Shown: positions 20,673 to 31,965 of the stretch, one piece after another | Layout of the letters: every line of letters begins with the position of its first letter | Position numbering within the stretch: the stretch's first letter is position 1 | Source: Epiperipatus broadwayi | Lineage: Eukaryota; Onychophora; Udeonychophora; Euonychophora; Peripatidae | NCBI GenBank assembly: GCA_028023455.1 | Contig: JAQFVV010012530.1 | Span: forward strand, 1,366,001-1,430,000 | Direction of reading: 5' to 3' | Length of the DNA stretch: 64,000 nt | Program-made: the position numbers and the translations under genes | Notes under the pieces: model-generated | Told to the model about the DNA's origin: nothing | Seen by the model: only the letters and a program-made list of their open reading frames with translations | Databases searched by the model: none

Positions 20673-22669
20673 AATTTTATTTGCATCACTTCACCTGCTC
20701 TAAAGGTTATCAAAATTATTTATACAAATGTGGACGACGTTGGGACATTTACTATCTCTCCATGAGAGGTTGGTGTTAAATTCTTCAAGTTCAACAGTTC
20801 TTTGCAATATGAAATTCCAGATAAGAATGACCCAGCTCTAGCCCCTCATCAACCCCTTAGTTGTCTTCTCTGTTTTGTCCTCTTGATTTTCTTTCTCTGG
20901 AGTCTATATCTTAATTCTTGCGATTGCTTAGAAATAGCAATTCAGCTAATTATTAATACATGTTAACTAGCTTTTGGTGGAAACAACTTTATCTGCAGTC
21001 TACTATCTATACTAAGTATATTTTCCTAATATCACTACTGTTACAATATCCTAAATTTATGTATATAATACACATGCTCATATATTACTTTTATTTTATA
21101 TTTAAAATTTTATTATTTCTATTAATTCATGTAGATTTGATTCAATAATTTATTACTTCAAAGTTTATAATCATTAGAGGGTTAACGTTCCATAATCCCT
21201 TGCAATTGGTTTTTGGAGTACGATAACATAGCATTTGGATTTGTATCGTTTACAGAATATTATCAAGCCAAATGTCACTTGTTTAAAAAATTCCAATATT
21301 TAAGCTTAAGCTAAATTGTTTGAAATATGCAAATACTTGTTCTGTATGTATGTTATATATTATTCATTTTCTATAAAATTAATACCAACACATACTTGTT
21401 AGATAGATAGTATATATTTTAATTACCTGGAGAAGATGTAGCATAATTTTTATAATCATCAAATCTTGTAGAGATCACAGTCAAAAAAATTATTGCCTAA
21501 TTGTGTATCCAAGAGGTACATTCATTATAATAATGGGGAAAAAATTTAAAACACTGCAAATTTGATTTTATTATATTTCCATAATAAAATATGATTTTTT
21601 TTTATCAAATAATGGAAATATGGATATTAAAAAAATACAACCATAAAAAAATACTTTTAACACTAATTAATCAGTGTCTTCAATAGTTGGATCTGCAAAA
21701 TGTTTGTAATGATAAATACAAATAATATTACTATATTCAAGACATAAATACTTTGCAAAATTAACACTGATTTCGAGATCGTAGTATTTCTCAGATATGA
21801 TTTATTATCGAATATCACACGTCTTTACAAAATACATGTTATAACCAAATGTTATGGTCTAAAATTAATCATGCATAAATGCAAGCTAGTCGTGATTTTA
21901 AATGTAAACATCTGACATACATAACTATTGTTAAGAAAAGAGATTTTTTGTATCATTGAGATCTCTGCAAAGTTAATAGTATTGCCAAATTTATCTGTGT
22001 CAAATATAATCTAACTGGATTTTTTCAAATGTTCCGCTATGATTTTTGAACTATATATGAATCCTTATTGTGCTATTTTCTTTTATAACAATTAATCAAT
22101 ATTTTTCTATTCTTCCCTTCCAAAATATCCTACCCCTTTATTATCTCTTTCCCATTTCTTCATAGCATTCTAATATCTCATTATTATCATACATTTTTTT
22201 CAAATTCTCCATATATGATTTCTATCTCATCATTATAGTCTAATTGATGTTTATCTGAATCATTATCTCCAAAGATTCATCTCACTTATAAATCAGTCCT
22301 TTATATTTGTATTTAAAGCAATACTTATTCATTCTACAGTTAACTTCAATATAAAGCTATGAATATGAAGCCACGGAGCTTTGAAAGTGCTAAGCGTAAA
22401 TAAATATTGATAGACATAGCTTCTCTAACAAGTGTAAAAGCACATAATTTTTGGTATAAAGTACTTTTGCATACGTTTCACTACAAGGTATCCACTCCAT
22501 TTCCTCATAGTTTCACCATATCTAGACTTTCCTCTTGACAATACATTCACCATATTTTCTGGCTTGTTCATAGTTCTAACATTCTATGTATCTACTTATA
22601 GAAAAGTTTTTAATTCCACTATGCTTAAGATAGAATCACTTGAAATGATGCTCTTGTTCTTGGGATTAA

Positions 22670-23140
22670 AGAGTGTGTCCCAGTGAGAAGTTATCTGGTT
22701 TTCACTCCAAACTGATGATAGTGCTGTCTCTGTATTAACATGTTAATTATTAAACGTAAAAATTTCAAGGTAATAGTATATCTGTACTGTGATTTATAAC
22801 CTTAAACATGACAGGATGTTTCATACCTCAACTCATAATAGTAAAAAGTGCTAACATTAAATTTTGTTTCAAATTGGGTAAAACTGTTACCAAAATATTT
22901 GAAATGTTTGAGTCTGAAAAATGTTTTCAAGTGGTTTGTAAAATTTCATGATGGCAGGGAGAGGATTGAAGATGATCTATGAAGTACAAAATATACTATC
23001 ACATTTCATATCATAACTTGTGGTCTAGACATGCTACTATCTTAAAATTTTTGTAATGAATAATTAAAAATATGTTATGTAGCACATGTTAATTCAAAGA
23101 TGGTGCTGCTGGAAGTTTGGAGAGAGAATCAGTTGCATTT
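22670..23140. repeat. Foldback family X, copy X3
   Basis: Left arm CACTCCAAACTGATGATAGTG and TGTATTAACATGTTAATT; right arm CACATGTTAATTCAAAGATGG and AAGTTTGGAGAGAGAA. The inner region has TTTCATGATGGCAGGGAG and ACATTTCATATCATAACTTG, shared with X2 and X4. Confidence 0.68.
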
Positions 23141-24831
23141 TTTGTCATATACCTACTGTTGTTGCAACCTCAAAATGTAACCACAAACTCAACTTTATGA
23201 TCTAACGGCATCTCATTTCTCCTTAAATTTTTTAATCTATCCCTTACAAGTATAATTATTTTAAAATTTAATTATATTAAATCAAATGCTTATACATATT
23301 ACATTTAAATTTGACAATTGTCTACTGAACCCTCTTGGAATTTCAAAAATAAAATTACTCATGATGATAAGAAAAAAGTGATCAAAATATTAGAAAGAAC
23401 AAATAATCTTCAATAAGAAGATGAAGTGTATAAATGATTGGATTTCATTATAAAGCTCTATATATAGTTACAAGTAAGAGGTGAGTTAAAGACATAAACT
23501 AAGAAACATTCAGTGACTTTAACCTTTATTAAGATCGCAATGTGCTACATTTTAACTCCTGATAGATTTTATTTACATATGTCTGGGAATGTGCGAGACG
23601 AATTTAATATATAGTAACAGGTACAAAGTCAGGGGTAAACATCCCCATTTTATAAATCACAATCATCATTGATTGTCATGAGAGACTAAATCATCTAATA
23701 TAAAAAGAATAAGCATGAGATAGCATAAACAAAAGAAGTTGTGACATCAGCATTACAGAGAATAATCATTCAACTCATCTGCAATCAAAAATTAACAGGC
23801 AACTTTGTGATTGGATTTGCAATGGGTCCACTAATAAACAGACTACTTATATAGCCATTGCCAAATTTGGGGCAGATTATATAAACAATAATTTGGATGC
23901 ACAAACTTAAGTGCTAATCCATTAGAATAAAACAAAAAAAAAATGCTGGGATACAAAAACATGCTGATTATCATCAATGTTCTGGTCATATAGTACTATT
24001 AACATGCTGGCCAATTATAAATTTAATTTGGAATAAAAAAATAAAATGTAAAATGTAGCACCTGGACATTAAAGGTGATATCCTTGTACTATCCAGGATT
24101 ATCATCTGGATGTCCAAACATGAACATCCATATAACTAACCATTATGCTCTAATGTAGCTCAGGAAGCAAGAATTCTATGAACTATTACCATAAGCAAGA
24201 GATAAATAAATAAATATAAGTTTATTCTAAATAATTTTAAATAATTTATAGGTTTAATCTACTATGGGATAATTTAAAAATCCCTGAACTCTAAATTACT
24301 GTATTGAAATCAAGTCAGACACACTGCCAATTCATGTAACAGATAGCTGAATGAAAAAGAATAAAACCCTTCCTCTTCAAACCTATTTTTTTTAAAAATA
24401 TAAAATCTTCTCTATTTATAAAGATATTAACACTAGAACATTTTTTATCAATTACAAACAAAAATTAAAAAATGACATGATAATATGAAAATTTAAACTT
24501 ATTCATTTTATCAAAAAAATAGTTTCATAAAAATCACATCCAGTTGATTTTTATTCATTAAATTAAATTTGCTTTCATTGAGTTATTACTTTACATAACA
24601 AAGGAAGAAAAACAATCTCTAAATTAATTCCATCTTTTATTAAGTTTTCGAGAAAAAATTAAATAAAAATATTTCAAAAGAACATTTTAAATTTAGTAAA
24701 ATTTTTGAAAAATCTTTCATAATATTGAAGAGAAAAATTGAATGGATTTTTAAAAAATATGTTTCACTAGAAAATATTAAATTAATGAAATTATTTAAAA
24801 TTTATAAATTCTTTTATAAAAAAAAATCGGT

Positions 24832-24984
24832 AATACATCATCTACTGATCCACACCGCCCGATGGCACTGTTTCTATGCTAAAGCACATAAATATGCTGT
24901 TTACAAGGCCTTGCGGCCTGTAAACTGTTCAAACATTAAGATGTTGAAGTGCACCCTTATCACAACATCTCTGGCATGTTGAAC
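24832..24984. repeat. GC-richer, hairpin-rich insert between long direct repeats
   Basis: A block of about 150 bp, clearly richer in G and C than its surroundings. It holds a strong hairpin, GTTTACAAGGCC/TTGC/GGCCTGTAAAC, with one bulged A (near 24898-24924), then a two-stage hairpin: outer GTTCAAACAT/ATGTTGAAC, inner AGATGTTG/CAACATCT. On both sides lies the same sequence of about 50-60 bp (TATTAAATTAATGAAATTAT to TATAAATTCTTTTATAAAAA; left near 24775-24830, right near 24988-25053). The origin is unknown. Confidence 0.6.
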
Positions 24985-27284
24985 ATTATTAAATTAATGA
25001 AATTATTAAATTAATGAAAGTATTCAAAATTTATAAATTCTTTTATAAAAAAAATCTTTTTAACTATAAATGAAAAAATACTATATGCAGTCATTTTCTT
25101 AGTATGTATTATTTTCATGTTAACAACAGCAAGAATTTACTCATTTGCTTTCCAATAAATTTTCCCAATCTAATACACAGAACTCATATTTTTGGTTGAG
25201 ATAAAGTTGTCCATTACTTCAGGGGCATTTTTTTTACATTTTATTCTAGTGAAGCAAGTTACATGGAGGAAGATGTCTAGCTTTTAGCTAATTTAGAACA
25301 TGGTTTTCATTGTAGAAAACATTTTATAACTAAAATCAGAGCTATCAGCTTGCTTAAAACTTCTGCTGTTCTATGCAACAGCTTGATTAAGACTTCTTTT
25401 CTACTCTAGCAGCTAAGTCAGGAATTTCTTCCTACTGTCTTATTTGCAGTTGGATCAAGACTGAATGCTTCCCATAAGACTTAGGCCTTCTGACTAACCC
25501 ACAACTCTTTAATTTTGAAACAACCCTGCTTCAAACCAATCATAATCTGACTCCTACATGACAAAATTTTATAATAATCAATTAGATCAATTTTTACAAA
25601 CAATTATTCAGCTATTCCCTTCAACATTGACATTGAAAAATAAGTCAAAAATTTAAATTAGAATCCTAAAATTTCTGACATTTCTTTTTTAGTTTACATT
25701 TTTTTCTTGCCAAAAAGAAACAAGATAATCAGATTAATTAGTCTGATTTGATAAACACTATATTTTCTTTTGGAGAGATAAAGGGAAAAGAAAACCAACT
25801 CTGATTAATTAAATTAAGATTTTAATATGTTAAATCATATTTTCTTTCTTTTCTTTAAAATTTACCAAATTTAAAAATTTATTCTTTCTCACATTAAAAG
25901 TAAAACTACTAAATAATTTTAGTTTTTTTTCTCTTAGTACATTTTTTTTTCCAAAACTAAAATGTAATACTAATAAATAGATAAAATTATTGAAGAGAGG
26001 GAAGAAAAGAAATTATTTATCTGATTTTTTTTTTGTCATTCTCTTTTACAATCATTTACAAATTGTATTACATATTAAAATATTCATTTTAGGTAAAAAA
26101 AATTTTTTGAAAATTATTTAAAGAAAATTATCTAAAATTTTCATATTATCAGATGGGAAGAGAAGTAAAACATTTAATTGAATGAAGACCTATTATTGTA
26201 GTTAATTTTTAATACAGCAATGTAGCCAAAGGGCTTCAATATACATATATATAAATAGCAAGTACAAATAATGAAAGAAATAATACTTTTAAGAATTATA
26301 TATATGGAGAACATATTTACAATTAACATAAGTTCATTTAACTACACCAAGATTAGAAAAACTTTATTCCTATGTATGCATGCAGTCATTAAAATAATAT
26401 GGTCAATGAGATCTGTCCCAAATTCCCCAGTCTGTTAGCTTCTTTCAGGGACATTCCATTGGGTTGGAATGTACATGGACACTATTTTGAACTATATTCT
26501 TCAATTCAGCAAAACCATAAGGAAATGGGGGAAGGGGGTAACTTTGTACTATTTTTTTTTTAGATTTGGCCTCACTCATTGTATTCTGGAGTACAATATT
26601 ATATATCATATTTTAATCTAATTCTATTCTTAATAGGAATAGAGTATTTTTCATAACTATCTTAATTAGTTGATAGCTTAAGGGTTGATTGCTATCATCT
26701 ACATTCATAAATCTGTAAATGTCTTCAGTCTTGTCTTAATTAGTTTTGGAAATAATTTTTTTAATCAAAACATTACAATTAATTCCAAAAACATTTAAAT
26801 CCTTTTTGGATACTATAGTCTCAACACATTTTAATTACATGCAGAATTTATTCAGTTTTCATAAACTTTTATTTAATGCTAAAATACTTTTGCTTTAACT
26901 TTGGAAATTATTTATTCCATTTATAAAACATTTCAATTTTATTTTTGGAAATTCATTCTGCTTAACATATACTAGTTATAATGTATTGAATATTGCTTTA
27001 ATCTCTCATGAGTAATATCTATAAACTTCTATTCTTAAATATTGATAAATTTTGTTGGTGCTACTTGCATGTATGCTCTATCCAATGATAGAGTTATCAT
27101 CCACATATCAAAGAAGACAAGAATAATCTAATTTGTTTCAATTTTTTTATAAAAAATAAAAAAAAAACCTCCATGAAAATAATATAATTTAGTTAGAAAG
27201 TAAACTTGAAAGTAATATTTTTAATGAACAATGATCTAAAAATATTTTCAATAAGTATGATCAATATAAACAGTGACAAATTTT

Positions 27285-27416
27285 ATTAGCGATGATGGCA
27301 AATGACTATTATGAAGGCAAAGCGAAAAAAGACGTAAGAGCAAACTTGATGGACAAACAAGTATCAATAACTAATATCATTGCAAAATTAAATTAGCGTT
27401 CTCCATCATTGCTAAT
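27285..27416. repeat. Small inverted-repeat (MITE-like) element
   Basis: ATTAGCGATGATGG at 27285-27298 and CCATCATTGCTAAT at 27403-27416 are inverted with one mismatch. The 130-bp interval is non-coding. Confidence 0.5.
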
Positions 27417-27621
27417 TTGATGTTATATAATGTTTGCATTCATCACACTCATGTTTTTTAATAAATTTTTGTTCGCCAAAGATATTTTCAGATATGTTTC
27501 CAAGTAAATTATACTTTTATGTTTTCAAACATATTTTTTCATGTTTGTCTATTTTAATATGGATAATGGCTCTATCAACAGGTAGTAGTATGCGCAACTA
27601 GCAGCATTTTTTTCTTTGCAG

Positions 27622-27804
27622 AATATGCAGGTGTACAAAATGAAAATGATGGACTTGAAAGATCGTTTGGAGCAGTCTCTGAGTACTAATCGTAGCATGC
27701 AGAATTATGTGTCCTATTTGAAAAATTCATATTCTAGTGTTTTCGATACTGCCATTCCACTTACATCGTCTCCAAAACATTCATATCGTGATTTTACCTT
27801 TTAA
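27622..27804 (+). CDS. ODF2: ODF2/cenexin-like protein, last exon and C-terminus
   Basis: The terminal exon: 60 codons and a TAA, entered in phase 0 after TTTCTTTGCAG. ODF2 (outer dense fiber protein 2, cenexin) is a coiled-coil scaffold of centriole appendages, basal bodies and sperm-tail outer dense fibres. The peptide NMQVYKMKMMDLKDRLEQSL, then STNRSMQNYVSYLKNSYSSV and a short tail with LTSSP, closely matches my memory of the vertebrate ODF2 C-terminus, where a STNRSMQNYV block is followed by FLKSSYANVF-like residues and LTSSP. The vertebrate RSRSPPA end is replaced by KHSYRDFTF. Fused with the exons ending at 8992 and 16944 it gives about 125 C-terminal residues of a protein whose relatives are roughly 650-830 residues long. 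A poly(A) signal lies at 27897-27902. Confidence 0.82.
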   Translation, partial: NMQVYKMKMMDLKDRLEQSLSTNRSMQNYVSYLKNSYSSVFDTAIPLTSSPKHSYRDFTF

Positions 27805-27896
27805 GGTAGCCATATAAATATATGTACAAAATTACATATTTTATACAATTACTGTAAATAAGTTTTTATAACTTCGACTTCTTAGAGATGTTGAAT

Positions 27897-27902
27897 AATA
27901 AA
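27897..27902 (+). terminator. Candidate poly(A) signal of the ODF2-like gene
   Basis: AATAAA about 95 bases after the stop codon. Such hexamers are common in AT-rich DNA, so position is the only support. Confidence 0.45.
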
Positions 27903-28144
27903 ATTTTTAAAAAATCGAAAATTTTAATTAAAAAAATTAAAGTTCTTTTGTATCATTTTTATCATGATTATAATATTTAAGAGAACCTTATTAGCATTTA
28001 TACAAAACGACATTTAAAACATTTACAGCACAAGTTTATATTAAAGCAGACAATAAAATTGTTTAAAAATAAATTTTTTATAAAAATATAAATGTTTTCT
28101 AACATCCTTTAAATATATATACAAATTAAATGAGTTAGCTAAGC

Positions 28145-28299
28145 ACCCTCTAGCTGTAAAATAAGTAATTAAATTTGCCACTTCTGCATCAGTAAATTAT
28201 GCAAAGAATAAAATGGCTGTCCATTGTTTACATTTTCAACTAATTTTTGTATAGTTTTCTGATGTAAAAATGGTCTTTATTTATTTTACAGCTAGAGGG
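28145..28299. repeat. 155-bp element with perfect 19-bp terminal inverted repeats
   Basis: CCCTCTAGCTGTAAAATAA at 28145-28163 is the exact reverse complement of TTATTTTACAGCTAGAGGG at 28281-28299. The interior is non-coding. No target duplication is obvious. Typical of a MITE left by a DNA transposon whose superfamily I cannot name. Confidence 0.75.
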
Positions 28300-28455
28300 A
28301 ATTTAGTCCACTTCAGTTATACCCATTAACACTCCGCGAATCTATGAATGGCCAGTTATTTATTTGTTTATTATATATTTATTTGCAATTAATTAACAAA
28401 CTTTTATATGTATATTTCTAAGTGTAAATTTATATAAAAGAAGCAGTCAAATGTT

Positions 28456-28610
28456 GTTAGCCGAGAGGTCAGCACAGCTGCCTTGCAAGCAAGCAGTTGG
28501 TTGCAGATGGTTGTTGCGGGTTCGCCTCTGGGCCAATGCTATGACATATGGGGAAAAAAAAAATTAGTATTATGTTCATCTTAATATCTAATGTTAAAAA
28601 AAAAAAAAAA
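28456..28610 (+). repeat. SINE with class II tRNA-like head (SINE-S)
   Basis: The head reads GTTAGCCGAGAGGTCAGCAC, an A box with the GCCGAG-GGT pattern of tRNA-Ser/Leu, and 50 bases later GGGTTCGCCTC, a B box (28518-28528). The long spacing fits a class II tRNA with a variable arm. There is no CCA end or intact acceptor stem. A body of about 40 bp and two A-runs follow (28554-28563 and 28595-28613). AGTCAAATG before the head and AGTCAGATG after the A-run may be a decayed target duplication. Confidence 0.7.
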
Positions 28611-30030
28611 AAATCAAGTCAGATGACCTAATTTAACAAGCTTTGCAAAATATCCCCAACCCCAGACCGGTTTCTGCTACTGACGTTCTAGGATAGTCAA
28701 GAATTAAATTAAAAATACCAGGATAAGCGCAGCACTTTATCTAATGGATAACTATTAAGTAGAAAATCTTAAATTTTGAGATATCCATATCTCTTCCAAT
28801 CCAGCTATCTAACTTAAATAGCCATATGGGACTGAACTAACACCATATATTAATAACTTTAGCAATATAAAATTGCCAAAGTCTTAATAGCAAAAAATAA
28901 AATTACAAAAAAAATACATCGTCAGATGTCACATGACCTAATTTAACAAGATTGTATTACAAATGTTATATATAGAGCTCGCAAATAAGCTTTTAACAAG
29001 CTTTGCAGAATATCCCCAACCCCAGATTGTTTTTGCTACTGGCATTCTCCGTGAGGTGCTAGGATATTCAAGCATTAGATTAAAAATACCAGGATAAGCC
29101 CAGCACTTTATCTAATGGATAACTATTAAATAGAAAATCTGAAATTTGCAGACATCCATGTCTTCCAATCCAGCTATCTAACTTAAATAGTCATATGGAA
29201 CTGAATTAAATTCAGATATACCATATATTAATAGTTTTAGCAATATAAAATTACCAAAGCCTTAATAGCAAAAAATAAAATTACAAAAAAAATAAACCAA
29301 GTCAAATGTTACATGACCTAATTTAACAAGCTTTGCAGAATATCCCCAATCCCAGACTGGTTTCTGCTACTGGTATCCTCAGAGAGGTGCTAGGATATTC
29401 AAGCATTAGATTTAAAATACCAGGACAAAGCCAGCACTTTGTCTAAAGTATAACTATTAAGTAGAAAATCTGAAATTTTCAGACATCCATATGTCTTCCA
29501 ATCCAGCTATCTAACTTAAATAGCCATATGGGACTGAACTAAGTTCAGATACATCATACAGTAATAGCTTTAGCAATATAAAATCACTAAATCCATCATA
29601 GCAAAAAATAAAATTACAAAAAAACTAAGTCAGATGTCCCACGAACTAATTTAATAAGCTTGTATTACAAATTAGATCATGTGACATCTGACTTTATTTT
29701 ATTTTTTTTGTAATTTTATTTTTTGCTATTAAGGCTCTGGTAATTTTATATTGCTAAAGCTATTAATATATGGTGTATCTGAACTTAGTTTAGTCCCATA
29801 TGGCCATTTAAAGTTAGATAGTTGGATTGGAAGACATGGATGTCTGAAAATTTCAGATTTTCTATTTAATAGTTAGTTATCCATTAGATAGTGCTGGCTT
29901 GTTCTGGTATTTTTAATCTAATGCTTGAATATCCTAGCACCTCACTGAGGATGCCAATAGCAGAAACTGGTCTGGGATTGGGGATATTTTGCAAAGCTTG
30001 TTAAAAGCTTATTTGCGAGCATATATATGA
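28611..30030. repeat. Array of about 350-bp units, three direct plus one inverted copy
   Basis: Units start near 28612, 28921 and 29298, each passing through TTTAACAAGCTTTGC, ATATCCCCAA, a TTTCTGCTACTG-like block, ATACCAGGA, CAATCCAGCTATCTAACTTA and ending in GCAAAAAATAAAATTAC plus an A-run. A partial fourth start lies at 29629, and an inverted full unit runs from about 29672 to 30030, ending AAGCTTGTTAAAAGCTTATT. The third and inverted copies face each other tail to tail around 29660 and could form a hairpin of over 300 bp. No open frame. Confidence 0.85.
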
Positions 30031-31194
30031 GGGTAATGTTACATATAATAATGTAAAAAAATATCACATGATGCAATTTATAAGAAACTCACTATTCTGA
30101 TGGGAATATCTAGCATATCTGATGAGGCTGATTGTAACTGTAACATGCAATATGAGATATTTAGTAAATAATTATATATAATAATATGCTTAGTTCAAGG
30201 TATTATTATCAATCAATGCAAAATGGTTACCAATTTGTCATTTTCTCTTTAGTAACTTCAATTACTTAATAAAATTTTTATTCTCAAACACTGGCTTTTG
30301 TACAATTTTCAGTGAATTCAACTGTGACTTTTTTCTCTTTTACTTGTGCTCATGTCAGATCCATTATCTAACACACAATTTCTCATTAAATATGAAAATG
30401 AGTTTTTCGTAGTAAAAGTATATATGAAATTAAATGGTAATTAATTTAACTACTTATTAACAAGCATTAGGTGACAAAACTGGTATAAGATATACATTAA
30501 TGTATTTTATAAAAAAACAAATAGCTTCTATGAGCTTATTTAAATAAATAATAAAAAGCCAGTATGACATAGATTACTTAAGAGTCTATTTTGATTTTCA
30601 GTTTGACAGAAGCTCCTTAAATATTTTTAACAGTTCATTTTATATTGGGGCTTATAATTTTTCTCAATTTTATGCATAAATATGTTAATCCATTAATCTT
30701 GTTTGTTGATTGTTTTTGTAATAAAGATTTAACTTATATTTATATTCTTATTTACTTTATTAAAATTGTATTTTCCTCATTGTAAGAAAACAAAAACTCT
30801 ATATCCAAAAATGGTAGCATCCAATCTTCTGTTTTCTTGACCCATATTAGGAACCTATACAATATACACTCAATTCTCTAAAAATCTTAATTGTTAGTTT
30901 ATCACTGGTTGTCATATTTCCCCCCCCCCCCAAGTTCTAATATCTCTGTATTTAGTGCTATATCTTAAACTTTAATAAAATGTTTACATCAAAACTCAGC
31001 TTCTATTTTCATCACTAATTATATCTTCAATCACACTTTAATATCATCTTCAGATAAACACCGATATCCCATGTGTTCATTTCATTCCCACTTTTAATTC
31101 TTTATTTTATCTTATTTAACATAAAGCTTAATTATATATTGCCAGATTCAATATCTGAGAATTCTTGGCATGTTTGTTTAGATTACTACAGGAG
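30031..31194. other. Intergenic sequence between the two converging genes, left part
   Basis: AT-rich, with a run of ten C near 30921-30930. Nothing supported as gene or repeat family. Confidence 0.5.
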
Positions 31195-31400
31195 GTATAA
31201 CACATATCTACATTCCAGAGCCATCTAGCATAAGCATGAGTAATCCCTATCCCGAGAGCAATTTATGGCTTTTGATTTTATCAATAAGATTTTAAATATT
31301 AAACATTTAAATACTAAGAATAGGGATTTTATATGCATCTGCTAACATTAATTATTCTAGCTTACACCAGATGACATTAGAGAAGATAGCTGCTTTTGTC
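31195..31400. repeat. Foldback family Z, copy Z5
   Basis: Left part GCCATCTAGCATAAGC, AATCCCTATCCCGAG and TTTTGATTTTATCAATAAG; right part AATAGGGATTTTATATGCATC and CTAGCTTACACCAGATGAC. These pair as diverged inverted arms. Confidence 0.6.
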
Positions 31401-31606
31401 CTATCATAATATTGTTCAAGCTGTTTAAGTTTGGCAATTTGTTTTTCTTACCATATTTTGGCTTAAAGTTAAAAATATCTTTCACTGTGTTAATTTTTTT
31501 CTCTCTTGAACATACTTGTGTCTCATTTCTTATCTATAAAATGGAATGACATTGCTAAAGTAGCTCCAGTAGCCATTTATTTATTAAAAGTATGTATATT
31601 TAGACA

Positions 31607-31953
31607 ATATTAAACCACTAAACATCATCTGATCACCATTTCTTATGCTTGCTCAAGCTGTTAAAACAGGCAAAACTCTCCATACAGTAGTGTCCTTCAT
31701 TGCAAGCCAGAGTAATCAATGGATGACAGAAGGCTTGTGCATAAAATCCCTATCTAGTCCCTACTCATCCAATATCCCCAGATTAAGATTTACATGCAGT
31801 CCTCTGAGATCTAAGGCTTCTTACTGATGAAAGTCACAAGCTAGAAACTAGTCAGGATCTTGGATGATAGGGATTTCATGACAAGTCTTCTGGCATCCAT
31901 TGATTATTCTGGCTTGCAACGAGTAGCACTACCGTATGGAGAGTTTTGCCTGT
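31607..31953 (-). repeat. Foldback family Z, copy Z6, with 12-bp direct repeats
   Basis: Palindrome ends AACAGGCAAAACTCTCCATAC (left, from 31665) and GTATGGAGAGTTTTGCCTGTT (right, ending 31953) are exact complements. Inside, GCAAGCCAGAGTAATCAATGG faces CCATTGATTATTCTGGCTTGC, and the core has ACTGATGAAAGTCACAAGC and TAGAAACTAGTC. A 58-base left tail matches Z8. The 12-mer TATATTTAGACA lies at 31595-31606 and 31954-31965, exactly outside. Confidence 0.87.
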
Positions 31954-31965
31954 TATATTTAGACA

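Larger units (their letters stand above)
16945..27621 (+). other. Last intron of the ODF2-like gene, repeat-filled
   Basis: A 10.7-kb intron from GTAAAG to TTTCTTTGCAG. It contains a minus-strand LINE remnant, foldbacks Z3, Z4 and X3, one SINE-Y copy, a structured GC-richer island at 24832-24984 and a small inverted-repeat element at 27285. Stretches at about 18720-19150, 20680-22660, 23150-24830 and 24990-27280 are AT-rich with nothing assigned. No missing exon was recognised, but a short in-phase exon could be overlooked. Confidence 0.65.

Noticed and set aside
23800-23900. FAMG-like peptide resembling an RT motif
   Set aside because: No neighbouring RT motifs in any frame; four residues are not evidence.
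24725-24982. 85-codon plus-strand frame
   Set aside because: Lys/Phe-rich AT frame that runs into the hairpin-rich insert; composition explains it.
28456-28540. A tRNA gene
   Set aside because: A and B boxes are present, but the acceptor stem does not close and an A-rich SINE body follows; better read as a SINE head.
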